Source of the DNA: Burkholderia sp. BCC1644
GTDB lineage: Bacteria > Pseudomonadota > Gammaproteobacteria > Burkholderiales > Burkholderiaceae
Direction of reading: 5' to 3'
NCBI RefSeq assembly: GCF_902833225.1
Contig: NZ_CADFEI010000004.1
Coordinates: 372,001-436,000, forward strand
DNA: 64,000 nt
Numbering within the stretch: position 1 is the stretch's first letter; every line of letters begins with the position of its first letter. Below, piece by piece: positions 40,485 through 52,100 of the stretch. Below the pieces are notes generated by a model that was given only the letters and a program-made list of their open reading frames with translations, was not told the DNA's origin and searched no databases. A program made the position numbers and the translations under genes.

Positions 40485-41705
40485 TCAGATCGCCTGTTTC
40501 GCCTTCAGCGCGGCAATCCGCGCATCGTCGTAACCGAGCATGTCGCGCAGCACGTCGTCGGTCTGCGCGCCGAGCAGCGGCGGGGCCGTGCGTGCGTCGG
40601 GCGGCGTCGCGCTCATCCGGATCGGGTTGCGCACGAGCTTCACGTCCGCGCCGCACGGGTGCGGCAGCGACACCTGCATCCCGCGCGCGACCACCTGCTC
40701 GTTGTCGAACACTTCGTCGAGATCGTTGATCGGCCCGCACGGCACGCCGGCCGCTTCGAGCACGGCGATCCAGTCGGCCTTGCCGCGCGCCTTCACCATC
40801 TCCGCGAGGATCGGCACCAGCGTGTCGCGATGGCGCACGCGCGACGGGTTCGTCGCGAAACGCTCGTCGTCGGCCAGCTCGGGCCGGCCGCCGGCCTCGA
40901 CGAACTTGCGGAACTGCCCGTCGTTGCCGACCGCGACGATGATCCAGCCGTCGCTCGTCTGGAACGTCTGGTACGGCACGATGTTCGGATGCGCGTTGCC
41001 CCAGCGCACCGGCGGCTTGCCGCTCGCGAGGAAGTTGGTGTTCATGTTCGCGAGCAGCGCGACCTGCACGTCGAGCAGCGCCATGTCGATGTACTGGCCT
41101 TCGCCGGTCCGGTCGCGGTGCGCGAGCGCGGCAAGCACGGCAATCGTCGAATAGAGGCCCGTCGCGAGATCGGCGATCGCGACGCCGGCCTTCTGCGGGC
41201 CGCCGCCCGGCTCGCCGTCGCGCTCGCCGGTGATGCTCATGAAGCCGCCGATCCCCTGCACGATGAAGTCGTAGCCCGCGCGGTGCGCGTACGGGCCCGT
41301 CTGGCCGAAGCCGGTGACTGAGCAGTAGACGAGATCGGGCTTCACCGCGCGCAGCGAGTCGTAATCGAGCCCGTATTTCTTCAGCTGGCCGACCTTGTAG
41401 TTCTCGAGCACGACGTCGCTTTGCGCGGCGAGTTCCCGCACGATCTGCTGGCCTTCGGGCGTCGCGATGTCGATCGTCACCGAGCGCTTGTTGCGGTTTG
41501 CCGCGAGGTAGTACGCCGCCTCGGCGGTGTCCGCGCCGTCCGCGTCCTTCAGGTACGGCGGCCCCCAGTGGCGCGTGTCGTCGCCGGCGCCCGGGCGCTC
41601 GACCTTGATCACGTCCGCGCCGAAATCGGCGAGCGTCTGCGCGCACCACGGGCCCGCGAGCACGCGGGTGAGGTCCAGCACGCGGATATGGCTCAGGGCA
41701 CCCAT
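40485..41705 (-). CDS. Class III CoA-transferase (CaiB/BaiF family)
   Basis: A 406-residue CoA-transferase of the formyl-CoA/CaiB family, which moves CoA between carboxylic acids. [14 protein letters not shown] opens the Rossmann-like domain; the catalytic Asp is in IDMALLD (about 167-173). The start at 41705 has GGAGA 10 bases upstream; an ATG seven codons earlier lies inside that ribosome-binding region. Probably monocistronic, divergent from alaS. The acyl substrate cannot be told from sequence. Confidence 0.9.
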   Translation of the reverse strand: MGALSHIRVLDLTRVLAGPWCAQTLADFGADVIKVERPGAGDDTRHWGPPYLKDADGADTAEAAYYLAANRNKRSVTIDIATPEGQQIVRELAAQSDVVLENYKVGQLKKYGLDYDSLRAVKPDLVYCSVTGFGQTGPYAHRAGYDFIVQGIGGFMSITGERDGEPGGGPQKAGVAIADLATGLYSTIAVLAALAHRDRTGEGQYIDMALLDVQVALLANMNTNFLASGKPPVRWGNAHPNIVPYQTFQTSDGWIIVAVGNDGQFRKFVEAGGRPELADDERFATNPSRVRHRDTLVPILAEMVKARGKADWIAVLEAAGVPCGPINDLDEVFDNEQVVARGMQVSLPHPCGADVKLVRNPIRMSATPPDARTAPPLLGAQTDDVLRDMLGYDDARIAALKAKQAI

Positions 41706-41863
41706 CGTCGAATCGTCTCCTTTCATGGCTGGCCTTGGCGGGCAAGGCGAATTGGCATGCCGAGCATCTTAAGGCGAATCGGCCGTCCGGGTGGCCCACC
41801 CGGCCCGGCCGGAGGGCCGAGCCGCTTTGCCGGCGCTTTGCCCGGAAGCCGGCCCCGATCCCG

Positions 41864-41869
41864 TATAAT
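41864..41869 (+). promoter_or_regulatory. Consensus -10 box of the alaS promoter
   Basis: A perfect TATAAT lies 85 bp upstream of alaS. The -35 is weak; the nearest TTGCCC (41838) would need a 20-bp spacer. Confidence 0.5.
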
Positions 41870-41954
41870 CGATCGTTTCCGAATCCATGCCGTCGCGCGC
41901 CCGTCAAGGGCGCCGGCGTTTGAAGCCGTCTTTGCCAGACTGTCCCCGCACGCC

Positions 41955-44579
41955 ATGAAAGCTGCCGAAATCCGCGAGAAATTCCTCAAATTCTTCGAAT
42001 CGAAGGGCCACACGATCGTCCGGTCGTCGAGCCTCGTGCCCGGTAACGACCCCACGCTGATGTTCACGAACTCGGGCATGGTCCAGTTCAAGGACGTGTT
42101 CCTCGGCACGGATCCGCGCCCGTACTCGCGCGCCACGACGGCGCAGCGCAGCGTGCGCGCGGGCGGCAAGCACAACGACCTCGAGAACGTCGGCTACACG
42201 GCGCGTCACCACACGTTCTTCGAGATGCTCGGCAACTTCTCGTTCGGCGATTACTTCAAGCACGACGCGATCAAGTTCGCGTGGGAGCTGCTGACCACGG
42301 TCTACCAGCTGCCGAAGGACAAGCTGTGGGTCACGGTCTACCAGGAAGACGACGAGGCGTACGACATCTGGGCGAAGGAAGTCGGCGTGCCGACCGAGCG
42401 CATCATCCGCATCGGCGACAACAAGGGCGCGCGCTACGCGTCGGACAACTTCTGGACGATGGGCGATACGGGCCCGTGCGGCCCGTGTACCGAAATCTTC
42501 TACGACCACGGCCCGGACGTGTGGGGCGGCCCGCCGGGGTCGCCTGAAGAAGACGGCGACCGCTACATCGAGATCTGGAACCTCGTGTTCATGCAGTTCA
42601 ACCGCGACGCGCAGGGCAACATGACGCGCCTGCCGAAGCAGTCGGTCGACACCGGCATGGGCCTCGAGCGCCTGGCCGCGGTGCTGCAGCACGTGCACAG
42701 CAACTACGAGATCGACCTGTTCCAGAACCTGATCAAGGCCGCCGCGCGCGTGACCGAGATCAGCGACCTCACGAACAACTCGCTGAAGGTGATCGCCGAT
42801 CACATCCGCGCGTGCTCGTTCCTGATCGTCGACGGCGTGATTCCCGGCAACGAAGGCCGCGGCTACGTGCTGCGCCGGATCGTGCGCCGCGCGATCCGCC
42901 ACGGCTACAAGCTCGGTCGCAAGGGTTCGTTCTTCCACAAGCTGGTGGCCGACCTCGTCGCCGAGATGGGCGTTGCGTATCCGGAACTGAAGGAAGCCGA
43001 ACAGCGCGTGACCGACGTGCTGCGCCAGGAAGAAGAGCGCTTCTTCGAGACGATCGAGCACGGCATGTCGATCCTCGAAGCCGCGCTGGCCGACGTCGAC
43101 GCGAAGGGCGGCAAGGTGCTCGACGGCGAACTCGCGTTCAAGCTGCACGATACGTACGGCTTCCCGCTCGACCTCACGGCCGACGTGTGCCGCGAGCGCG
43201 GGATGACGGTCGACGAGCCGGCATTCGACGACGCGATGGCGCGCCAGCGCGAGCAGGCGCGCGCGGCCGGCAAGTTCAAGGCCGCGCAGGGCCTCGAATA
43301 CACGGGCGCGAAGACCACCTTCCACGGCTACGAGGAAATCGCGTTCGACGACGCCAAGATCGTCGCGCTGTACGTCGACGGCTCGTCGGTCAACGAAGTG
43401 AAGACCGGCCAGGACGCAGTCGTCGTGCTCGACCACACGCCGTTCTACGCGGAATCGGGCGGCCAGGTCGGCGACCAGGGCGTGCTCGCGAACGCCGCGA
43501 CGCGCTTTGCGGTGGCCGACACGCTGAAGGTGCAGGCCGACGTGATCGGCCATCACGGCACGCTGGAGCAAGGCACGCTGAAGGTCGGCGACGTGCTGCG
43601 CGCGGAAATCGACGCGCACCGCCGCGCCCGCACGCAGCGCAACCACTCGGCCACCCACCTGATGCACAAGGCGCTGCGCGAAGTACTCGGCGCGCACGTG
43701 CAGCAGAAGGGTTCGCTGGTCGACGCGGAGAAGACCCGCTTCGACTTCGCGCACAACGCGCCGATGACCGACGACGAAATCCGTCGCGTCGAGCAGATCG
43801 TCAACAACGAGATCCTGGCCAACGCGCCGGGCATCGTGCGCGTGATGCCGTACGACGAAGCGGTGAAGGGCGGCGCGATGGCGCTGTTCGGCGAGAAGTA
43901 CGGCGATGAAGTGCGCGTGCTCGACCTCGGCTTCTCGCGCGAACTGTGCGGCGGTACGCACGTGAGCCGCAGCGGCGACATCGGTTTCTTCAAGATCGTC
44001 GTCGAAGGCGGCGTCGCGGCCGGCATCCGCCGTGTCGAGGCCATCACCGGCGACAACGCGGTGCGCTACGTGCAGGAACTCGACGCCCGCGTGAACGAAG
44101 CGGCGGCCGCGCTGAAGGCGCAGCCGTCGGAACTCACGCAGCGTATCGCGCAGGTGCAGGACCAGGTGAAGTCGCTCGAGAAGGAACTGGGTGCGCTGAA
44201 GTCGAAGCTCGCCTCGAGCCAGGGCGACGAGCTTGCGCAGCAGGCTGTCGAAGTGGCCGGCGTGTATGTGCTGGCGGCGACGCTCGACGGCGCGGACGCG
44301 AAGACGCTGCGCGAAACGGTCGACAAGCTGAAGGACAAGCTGAAGAGCGCGGCGATCGTGCTGGCGGCCGTCGAAGGCGGCAAGGTCAGCCTGATCGCAG
44401 GCGTCACGCCGGACGCGAGCAAGAAGGTCAAGGCCGGCGAGCTCGTGAACTTCGTCGCGCAGCAGGTCGGCGGCAAGGGCGGCGGCCGTCCGGACATGGC
44501 GCAGGCAGGCGGCACCGAGCCGGCCAACCTGCCGGGCGCGCTGGCAGGCGTGAAGGGCTGGGTCGAAGAGCGGCTCTGA
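41955..44579 (+). CDS. alaS: Alanyl-tRNA synthetase
   Basis: An 874-residue class II aminoacyl-tRNA synthetase. The aminoacylation core occupies residues 1-450 (motif 2 around [20 protein letters not shown]). The editing domain has the zinc-binding HSATH (about 561-565) and CGGTH (about 663-667). The C-Ala domain with a coiled coil (about 710-760) ends the protein. Length matches bacterial AlaRS. The ATG begins [14 protein letters not shown], as in orthologues. A hairpin terminator follows. Confidence 0.97.
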   Translation: MKAAEIREKFLKFFESKGHTIVRSSSLVPGNDPTLMFTNSGMVQFKDVFLGTDPRPYSRATTAQRSVRAGGKHNDLENVGYTARHHTFFEMLGNFSFGDYFKHDAIKFAWELLTTVYQLPKDKLWVTVYQEDDEAYDIWAKEVGVPTERIIRIGDNKGARYASDNFWTMGDTGPCGPCTEIFYDHGPDVWGGPPGSPEEDGDRYIEIWNLVFMQFNRDAQGNMTRLPKQSVDTGMGLERLAAVLQHVHSNYEIDLFQNLIKAAARVTEISDLTNNSLKVIADHIRACSFLIVDGVIPGNEGRGYVLRRIVRRAIRHGYKLGRKGSFFHKLVADLVAEMGVAYPELKEAEQRVTDVLRQEEERFFETIEHGMSILEAALADVDAKGGKVLDGELAFKLHDTYGFPLDLTADVCRERGMTVDEPAFDDAMARQREQARAAGKFKAAQGLEYTGAKTTFHGYEEIAFDDAKIVALYVDGSSVNEVKTGQDAVVVLDHTPFYAESGGQVGDQGVLANAATRFAVADTLKVQADVIGHHGTLEQGTLKVGDVLRAEIDAHRRARTQRNHSATHLMHKALREVLGAHVQQKGSLVDAEKTRFDFAHNAPMTDDEIRRVEQIVNNEILANAPGIVRVMPYDEAVKGGAMALFGEKYGDEVRVLDLGFSRELCGGTHVSRSGDIGFFKIVVEGGVAAGIRRVEAITGDNAVRYVQELDARVNEAAAALKAQPSELTQRIAQVQDQVKSLEKELGALKSKLASSQGDELAQQAVEVAGVYVLAATLDGADAKTLRETVDKLKDKLKSAAIVLAAVEGGKVSLIAGVTPDASKKVKAGELVNFVAQQVGGKGGGRPDMAQAGGTEPANLPGALAGVKGWVEERL

Positions 44580-44632
44580 TCGTCACGTCATCGATGCGGT
44601 GCCGTTTCACTGGCGGCATCGCATGAGTCGAA

Positions 44633-44668
44633 AAACGACCCGATCGGCAGATGCCGGTCGGGTCGTTT
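44633..44668 (+). terminator. Terminator downstream of alaS
   Basis: A 16-bp stem with one mismatch (AAACGACCCGATCGGC, loop AGAT) followed by TTTCGTTTG. It separates alaS from the convergent LysR gene. Confidence 0.7.
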
Positions 44669-44710
44669 CGTTTGTGTGCGTCGATCGATGCGACGACGCG
44701 TGAACACGGG

Positions 44711-45625
44711 TCAAGCCGTGACGGTCACCGCTGGCTTCGTGTCGCTGGCGGGCTGCTGCGTGGCTTGCGTGAGCGCATCGCGCAGCGCGGCGAGGGCAGC
44801 CGACGCGTAACCTTGCCGCCACGCGAGCAGCGTGTCGATGCCTTCGAGTTCGGGGATCGTGTGCGCGGCAATGTTGCCGGTCTCGGGCTGCAGGTCGAGC
44901 ACCGAACGCGGCGCGACCGCGACGCCCGCGCCGGCCGCGACACACGCGACGATCGCGTGATACGAGCCGAGTTCGAGCACGCGCGCCGGCTTCACGCCAT
45001 GCGCCGCATACCACCGCTCGACGTACTTGCGATACGTGCAGCCGCGCTCGAACGCGATCAGCGTCGGCAGGATCACGTCACGCGGCGTGCGTACCGGCGG
45101 ATGGCCGCGCGGCGTCAGCAGCACGAGATCCTCGCGGAAGATCGGCACCGTCTCGAACGTGTCGGGCAGCGTGCCCGGCTCGGGCGGGCGGGCGAACAGC
45201 GCGGCATCGATCTCGAAGTCGCGCACCCGGTCGATCAGCCAGCCCGTCGTGCCCGTCTGCAGTTCGAGCGACACATCGGGCCATGCGTGGTGATAGTGCG
45301 CGAGTATGGTCGGCAGCCGGCTCGCGGCCGTGCTTTCCATCGTGCCGAGCCGCAGCCGGCCGCGCGGCGTGTCCTCGCGCACGGCGTCGCGCGCCTCGTC
45401 GGCGAGCGCGAGCAGGCGCTCCGCATACGGCAGCAGCGTGTGCCCGGCGGGCGTCAGCACCAGCCGGCGGCCGTCGCGCACGAACAGCGCCGCGCCGAGT
45501 TCTTCCTCGAGCTGCTTGATACGCGTCGTGACGTTCGACTGCACGCGATTGAGCTTGGCCGCCGCACGCGTCACGCCGTTCTCGCGCACGACCGCCCGGA
45601 ATATCGCCAGCGCGGCCAGATCCAT
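44711..45625 (-). CDS. LysR-type transcriptional regulator
   Basis: A 304-residue LysR regulator with a helix-turn-helix at about 14-40 (VTRAAAKLNRVQSNVTTRIK) and an effector domain from 88. The sequence after MDLAALAIFRAVV resembles regulators of small efflux systems. The ATG at 45625 has GGAGAG just upstream; the longer frame would begin with TTG. Divergent from a YbfB/YjiJ-type transporter across a spacer with repeated ATTCTC motifs, a typical regulator-target arrangement. Confidence 0.92.
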   Translation of the reverse strand: MDLAALAIFRAVVRENGVTRAAAKLNRVQSNVTTRIKQLEEELGAALFVRDGRRLVLTPAGHTLLPYAERLLALADEARDAVREDTPRGRLRLGTMESTAASRLPTILAHYHHAWPDVSLELQTGTTGWLIDRVRDFEIDAALFARPPEPGTLPDTFETVPIFREDLVLLTPRGHPPVRTPRDVILPTLIAFERGCTYRKYVERWYAAHGVKPARVLELGSYHAIVACVAAGAGVAVAPRSVLDLQPETGNIAAHTIPELEGIDTLLAWRQGYASAALAALRDALTQATQQPASDTKPAVTVTA

Positions 45626-45648
45626 GATTCTCTCCAAGGGATGAGTCG

Positions 45649-45675
45649 ATTCTCAATTATTCATTTTTCGAGAAT
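45649..45675. promoter_or_regulatory. Candidate LysR operator with ATTCTC repeats
   Basis: ATTCTC (45649) and GAGAAT (45670) form an inverted repeat around an AT-rich 15-bp centre. Two more ATTCTC copies occur at 45627 and 45716. Position between divergent regulator and transporter supports an operator. Confidence 0.45.
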
Positions 45676-45753
45676 GATTGGTCAAGCTACGATCGAGCTG
45701 TCCCGATTCTCGTTGGGGCCGGCGCATCGCATGCGGCGGCCCATGCTGCCGCC

Positions 45754-46998
45754 ATGTCACGTCCCGATGCACCGCTCGCCGTCCACGCGCTTTCGTCAGA
45801 CGAAGCAGACCGCCGTGCCCGTGCGGCCGCGCTGGCCTGCATGATCGGCCTCGCGATCGTGCTCGGCGTCGGCCGCTTCGCGTTCACGCCGCTGCTGCCG
45901 CTGATGCTGGCCGACGGCTCGATCGGCCTGAAGGCCGGCAGCTGGCTAGCGTCGGCGAACTACGCGGGCTACTTCGCCGGCGCGGTCAGTTGCGCGGCGC
46001 TGCGCGTCGCGCCCGCGCGGATGGTCCGCATCGGGCTCGCGGCCACCGTGCTGCTCACCGCCGCGATGGGCGTCGGCCATCTGCTGCCCGTGTGGCTCTC
46101 GGTGCGCTTCGTCGCGGGTGTCGTCAGCGCGTGGACGTTCGTGTTCATGTCGCAATGGGGGCTGAAGCGGCTGGCTGAGCTGCACGCGCCCGAGTGGAGC
46201 GGGGTGATCTACGCGGGGCCGGGCGTCGGCATCGTGGTGACGGGGCTGATCGGCAGCGTGCTGGCCGGCCATCGCGCGGCGACGGGCTGGCTGGGTTTCG
46301 CGGCGCTGTCGGCCGTGCTGTCGGTCGCGATCTGGCGGACCTTCGCGGTCGTGCCGGCGGTCGGCGCCGCCTCGCATGCGGCCGTCGCCACCGCCGCAGC
46401 TTCCACGGCGCCGGCCGATGCCCGGCGCCATCGCGCGGACGCCGCATGGCTCGTCGTGCTGTACGGCATGCCGGGCTTCGGCTACATCATCACCGCGACG
46501 TTCCTGCCCGTGATCGCGCGCGCCGCGCTGCCGGCCGGGTCGCCGTGGCCCGACCTGTTCTGGCCGATGTTCGGCGCGGCGCTGATCGTCGGCGCGATCT
46601 CCGCTTCGCGGCTGCCCGGCCACTGGGACAACCGGGTGCTGCTGGCGGCCGGCTGCGCGACGCAGGCGCTCGGCATCGCGGCCGGGATCGTGTGGCCGAA
46701 CGCGGCCGGTTTCTCGGTCGGCAGCATGTTGCTTGGCCTGCCGTTCACCGCGATCACGCTGTTCGCGATGCGCGAGGCACGGCGCCTGCATGGCGAACGC
46801 GCGGCCGGGCTGATGGGTTATGCGACCGCGTCGTACGGCGTCGGCCAGATCGCGGGGCCGCTCGTCGCCGCGCCGCTGGTGGCGCGATACGGGTCGTTTA
46901 CGCCCGCGTTGTGGGTCGCGGCCGCAGCGCTGCTGGCCGGCGCGGCAGGGTTCGTGGCGATGGCGGCGGTTGCCGTCGCGCATCGGCGGCGCGCGTGA
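45754..46998 (+). CDS. YbfB/YjiJ family MFS transporter
   Basis: A 414-residue major-facilitator protein with 12 predicted helices. GVGRFAFTPLLPLM near the start and the GLPFTAITLFAMREARR segment are characteristic of the YbfB/YjiJ family. The cargo is unknown. A hydrophilic loop in the middle (about 208-230, rich in Ala and Asp) separates the two halves. Controlled, by position, by the divergent LysR regulator. Confidence 0.9.
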   Translation: MSRPDAPLAVHALSSDEADRRARAAALACMIGLAIVLGVGRFAFTPLLPLMLADGSIGLKAGSWLASANYAGYFAGAVSCAALRVAPARMVRIGLAATVLLTAAMGVGHLLPVWLSVRFVAGVVSAWTFVFMSQWGLKRLAELHAPEWSGVIYAGPGVGIVVTGLIGSVLAGHRAATGWLGFAALSAVLSVAIWRTFAVVPAVGAASHAAVATAAASTAPADARRHRADAAWLVVLYGMPGFGYIITATFLPVIARAALPAGSPWPDLFWPMFGAALIVGAISASRLPGHWDNRVLLAAGCATQALGIAAGIVWPNAAGFSVGSMLLGLPFTAITLFAMREARRLHGERAAGLMGYATASYGVGQIAGPLVAAPLVARYGSFTPALWVAAAALLAGAAGFVAMAAVAVAHRRRA

Positions 46999-47269
46999 CA
47001 CCGGCGCCCGATGTTGTCGGCGTGCGTGCCGCGTAGAAGGCGGCACCGGCGCGCGCTGGCAACGTGCCGATTGCCGAGGGACGATGCCGTTTCGATCGAG
47101 GCAAATTAATAGGATTACTATTTTTCCCGGAAGCGGCTTAGTACGCGACTGCATTTTAACGACGATAGCTGCGCAAATTTCGTACCTGATCTACATACAT
47201 CCGGAATGCCTGTCTGTAGCATCCGCCGAATAAATTGATCGCCGGAGGGGTCCGGCGATTGCACTTCGG
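46999..47269. promoter_or_regulatory. AT-rich upstream region of the two-partner secretion locus
   Basis: The segment 47100-47235 is unusually AT-rich for this window (for example CAAATTAATAGGATTACTAT). A hairpin ATCGCCGGA-GGGG-TCCGGCGAT at 47238-47259 lies just ahead of the tpsB start region. Promoter and possible leader control are plausible; no exact boxes can be called. Confidence 0.4.
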
Positions 47270-49069
47270 ATGCAGTGGCGCATGTGGGTAGATCAACGAA
47301 GAATCGTCGTCCGCTGCCGTAACGACAGCGGCCGTTTCGTCATCGCGGGGGCGCGTGCAGCCGGTTCGCCGCCCGTGGCTGTCGCCGGCGGCGGTATGCC
47401 GCGCGTGTTTCGGGGCGCCGGCAGCATGCTGTGCCTGTCGTTGCTGTGGGGCGCGGGCGTGGCGGGTGTGTCCGGGCAGGCACACGCACAGGTGCCGAAC
47501 GCCGGAGCGACGATGCGCGACGTCGAAACGTCGCGGCCCGCGCTGCCGCCGCAAGCCGCGCCCGATCTCGAGATCGTTCCCTCCGAAGGCGCCGCGCAGC
47601 CGCAACCGGACGCCGGGCCGCGCATCGCCGTGCGCGTGTTCGAAGTCGGCGGCAACACCGTATTCGACACCGCAATGCTGCAGGCGCTCGTCGCCGGGCT
47701 GGCAGGCGACTCGCTGACGTTTGCCGACCTGCAAAGCGCGGCAGAGCGGATCACCGCCTACTATCGCGAGCGCGGTTACGTGCTCGCGCGTGCCTATTTG
47801 CCGAAGCAGGACATCGAAGACGGTGTCGTGCGCATCGAAGTCGCCGAAGGACGCTACGGCAAGATCCAGATCCAGAATCATTCCCGCGCATTCGACGCCG
47901 TGCTGCGGCAGCCGCTTGCCGCGCTGCATCCGGGCGACGTTGTCCGCGGTTCCAGCCTCGAGCGCAGCCTGCTGCTGCTCGACGATCTGGCGGGCGTCGG
48001 CGCGCGCGGCACGCTGCGCCCCGGCGAAGCGCCGGGCACCACCGATCTCGTCGTCGATGCCGAACGCGGGCCGCCCGCATCCGGGTCGCTCGAATTCGAC
48101 AATTTCGGCGGGGCGTCGACGGGGCGCTACCGCGTCGGCGGCGGCGTCGACGTCAATGCGCCGCTGCGGCTCGGCGATCGCCTGAGCCTGCGCGGGCTCG
48201 TCAGCGACGAACGGCAACGCTATTACCGCGCCGCCTATCAGGTGCCGGTCGGGCCGGCATCCACGCGGGTCGGCGTCGCGTATTCGTCGCTGCGCTACCG
48301 CGTCGCGGGGCGGTTTTCCGATCTCGAGATGAGCGGGCGCGCCAGCGTCCAGACCGTCTACGTCGCGCAACCGCTCGTGCGCGCACGCGATTTGAGCGTC
48401 ACCGCGCAGGTGCAATACGAGAACAAGAACCTGCACGACACCTACGGCACTTTCTCGCGCCAGAACGACAAGAACGTCGGCCTGTGGACCTTCGGGCTCA
48501 GCGGCAACAGCCAGGACGGCTGGCTGGGCGGCGGCCGCAACGGCTTCTCGGTGATGTTCGGCGTCGGGCGGCTGCGCAGCAGCGATGCGTTCGAGTCGAA
48601 TCCGCTGACGCAGTCGATCGGCAGTTTCAAGAAGCTCAACGTGGACGCGCAGCGGATCCAGGCGCTGGGCGGCCGTTTCCAGTTGTACGGGCAGGTCAGC
48701 GCGCAGTTCGCGTCACGCAATCTTGATTCATCCGAGAAATTCAGCCTCGGCGGCCCGTACGGCGTGCGCGCGTACGCGCTCGGCGAAGGTAGCGGCGACC
48801 AGGGCTGGCAGGCCAGCGCGGAACTGCGTTATCTCGCCGCGCCGGGGTGGCAGGTCAGCATGTTCGTCGATGCGGGCGCCGTGCAGCTCAACCGGCATCC
48901 GTGGACAGGCGAACGGAACACGCAACACATGCAGGCGGCAGGTATCGGCGCGAGCTGGTTCGGCGCGAAGCGCCAGGTGTCGCTGACGGCCGCATTGCCG
49001 CTTGGCCGGGGTGGCGATTCGCCGACCCGTGCGCCGAGCGTATGGGTTCAGGCTGCTCAGTATTTCTGA
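47270..49069 (+). CDS. Two-partner secretion outer-membrane transporter (TpsB, ShlB/FhaC family)
   Basis: A 599-residue TpsB. It has a signal peptide ending AHAQ near residue 74, a POTRA region (RVFEVGGNTVFD from about 117), and a 16-strand barrel. The substrate-gating motif appears as VRAYALGEGSGDQG near residue 505 (usual form VRGY..GE..GD.G). The signal peptide proper starts at residue 43, so the ATG at 47396 is a realistic alternative giving 557 residues. The first codons include rare CAA CGA AGA. It lies 64 bp before the first of two TpsA genes, which it should secrete. Confidence 0.87.
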   Translation: MQWRMWVDQRRIVVRCRNDSGRFVIAGARAAGSPPVAVAGGGMPRVFRGAGSMLCLSLLWGAGVAGVSGQAHAQVPNAGATMRDVETSRPALPPQAAPDLEIVPSEGAAQPQPDAGPRIAVRVFEVGGNTVFDTAMLQALVAGLAGDSLTFADLQSAAERITAYYRERGYVLARAYLPKQDIEDGVVRIEVAEGRYGKIQIQNHSRAFDAVLRQPLAALHPGDVVRGSSLERSLLLLDDLAGVGARGTLRPGEAPGTTDLVVDAERGPPASGSLEFDNFGGASTGRYRVGGGVDVNAPLRLGDRLSLRGLVSDERQRYYRAAYQVPVGPASTRVGVAYSSLRYRVAGRFSDLEMSGRASVQTVYVAQPLVRARDLSVTAQVQYENKNLHDTYGTFSRQNDKNVGLWTFGLSGNSQDGWLGGGRNGFSVMFGVGRLRSSDAFESNPLTQSIGSFKKLNVDAQRIQALGGRFQLYGQVSAQFASRNLDSSEKFSLGGPYGVRAYALGEGSGDQGWQASAELRYLAAPGWQVSMFVDAGAVQLNRHPWTGERNTQHMQAAGIGASWFGAKRQVSLTAALPLGRGGDSPTRAPSVWVQAAQYF

Positions 49070-49133
49070 GTTGGCGTGATCGGCTGCTCGGTTGTTTCAC
49101 GAGCATTCAAAAACCACATAAAGAGGATTCCAA

Positions 49134-52100
49134 ATGAACAAGGCCTATTCATTGGTATGGAACGAAGCGCACGGCGGCTGGTGTGCGGTGAGCGAAACCG
49201 CGCGTCGTCGCGGCAAGACGGGTAGCGGCAAGCGCCTGCTGGCGGCCGGGGTGTCGTTGCTGGGTCTGGCGGCGACGAGCGCGTATGCGTTGCCGACGGG
49301 CGGTGCGGTGGCCTCCGGGAAGGCTGACATTGCGACGTCGGCGGACGGCAAGACGATGTCGATCAACCAGCACACGGACAAGTTGATCACGAACTGGCAG
49401 GACTTCAGCGTGGCGGGCGGCGAGCGCGTGTCGTTCCAGCAGCCGGACGTCAAGTCGATTGCGCTGAACCGTGTGATCGGCACGAACGGCAGCCAGATCC
49501 ACGGTCAGATCGATGCGAACGGGAAGGTGTTCGTGGTGAACCCGAACGGGGTGGTGTTCGGTGCGGGTGCGCAGGTGAACGTCGGTGGACTGGTGGCGTC
49601 GACGAAGGACATATCGGACAAGGATTTCCTCGCAGGCACCTACCGGTTCTCGGGCGCATCGGGCCAGTCGGTGGAGAACGCGGGGACGATCGCGGCGGCC
49701 GAAGGCGGCAGTGTGGCGTTGCTGGGTGCGCGAGTGTCGAACACGGGCGTGATCAGCGCGAAGGCAGGTCGCGTGGCGCTGGGCGCGGGTAACGCATTCA
49801 CCGTGAACTTCGACGGTAACGGCCTGCTGAACCTGCAGGTGGAAGGCGGCGCGATGGACGCGCAGGCACACAACGGTGGTCTGCTGAAAGCGGAAGGCGG
49901 CGAGGTGCTGATGACGGCGCGCGCGGCGAACGGCCTGCTGAACGCAGTGGTGAACAACAGCGGAACGATCGAGGCGCAGGGCCTGAAAGAGCGCGACGGG
50001 AAGATCGTGCTGGACGGCGGTCTGGTGCAGGTCGCGGGCAAGCTGAACGCGGCGGGCGGTGAAGTGACGACGCGCGGCGAACAGGTGAAGGTGGCGGGCG
50101 ATGCACAGGTCGATACGCGCAGTGCGTCGGGCCGCACGGGCACGTGGACGATCGAATCGGCGAACGCGAACGTCGATGGCACGGACGCAGCGATCGGCGC
50201 GGCAACGTTGTCGCGCGCGCTGGGCACGACGAACGTCGCGTTGACGAATACGTCGAGCGACCTGACGGTGGACGGCGCGGTGAACTGGGCGAGCGACCAC
50301 GATCTGACACTGACGTCGAAGAAAGGCAACGTCGCGCTGAAGCAGGCGGTGACGGCGAGCGGCGCGAAGGCTGGCGTGACGGCGAACGCCGCAGGCGAAA
50401 TCCGGATCGACGACAAGGTCGCGCTGACGGGCGATCTGGCGCATCTGGAACTGAACTCGACGAAGGGCCACCGGTTCACGCAAGACAAGGCAACGGCCAC
50501 GCTGTCGGGCCGCAACGCATCGTTCTCGTCGAACGGCGAAGGGTATCAGGTGATCCACGACGTGGCGGGCCTGCGCAACGTGGACCGTGACCTGAAGGGC
50601 CGCTACGTGCTGGGCAACGCGATCGACGGCAAGGGCGCGACATTCCAGAGCATCGGCGGCTACTACGCGTTCGAAGGCGTGTTCGACGGCCTCGGCAACA
50701 CGGCTTCCCGGCTGAACGTGACCGGGTTCGGTCCTTCCGTTGGCCTGTTTTCCGAGAACAACGGACGCATTGCCAATCTCGCGCTCGATTCGCTGACCGT
50801 GAACAACCCGGCGAACGCCGTCAATTCGCAGGTCGGCGGTCTGGCCGGCACCAACCGCGGGACGATCTCGAACGTCCGCGCGACGGGGATGACGGTCGCG
50901 TCCACGTCCTCCGTCCGGGGCAACAGCGTGGTTGGGGGCCTCGTCGGCTTGAATGAGGGGGGCACGATCGACGGCGCGCGCTTCCACGGCCGTATCAACG
51001 GCAACGACAAGGCGATTTCGATCGGCGGGATCGCCGGTCGGAACATGGACGGCGCGCGTATCGCGAACAGCCGCGTCGACACCGAGATCACGAGCAAGGG
51101 GGCATGGGCGCTCGGCGTGTATACGTTGGGCGGCATCGTCGGCTCGAACTGGGATTCGACCGTGTCGAATTCGTCGAGCAGCGGCAAGCTTTCGATGGGC
51201 GACAACGCGATCGCGGGCGGCCTGGCCGGTTTCTCGGCCGCCGGCGCGATCGACCACTCGACGTCGTCGATGACCGTGTCGGTCGGTAAAGACGCCTTTG
51301 TCGGCGGCGCGGTCGGCTGGAACGCCGGTTCGGATCTGTCGAACGTGTCGGCGAGCGGTAACGTCAGCGCGACGTCCGGGGCCAAGATTGGCGGCCTGGT
51401 CGGCTGGAACAGCGGTGCCATTCGCGACGCATCGGCGAGCGGCAACGTCAGCGCGAAGTCCGGGGCCACGATTGGCGGTCTGGTCGGCGGCAACGAAGGC
51501 ACCATTCGCGATGCATCGGCAAACGGCACCGTCACCGCGGCAACCGGCAGCACGATCGGCGGGTTCGTCGGCAGCAACGACAACGGCGCGATCAGCGGGT
51601 CGCATGCGTCCGACAACGTCAGCGGAAACGGCGCGGCCGCGGTGGGTGGCTTCGCGGGTAAAAACACTGGCGGCGTCCTCGCGGACGTATCGGCGAAGGG
51701 GCGCGTGACCGATGCCGCGAGCCAGTTCGTCGGCGGCCTCGTGGGCGTGAACACCGGAACGATCCGTCTGGCGGTGGCGGCCGGCGACGTGAGCGCCGGC
51801 AACGCGAGCAAGGTCGGCGGGCTCGTGGCCGTCAACGACGGGAAGATCGAGGATTCGCGCTCGAGCGGCACCGTGCGCGGCGGGCAGAACAACTCGATCG
51901 GCGGGTTGGTCGGCGAGAACAACGGCTCGATCGCATCGTCGAGCTCGACGTCGAACGTTTCCGCGGGGCGCGTCAGCTACGTGGGCGGCCTGGTCGGTCA
52001 CAACAAGAAGGTCAGTGCCGAGGTGAGCGGCTCGAAGGCCTTCGGCAACGTCAGGGCTGTCGAAGGGGTGAGCGTCGGCGGGTTCGTCGGCTGGAACGAG

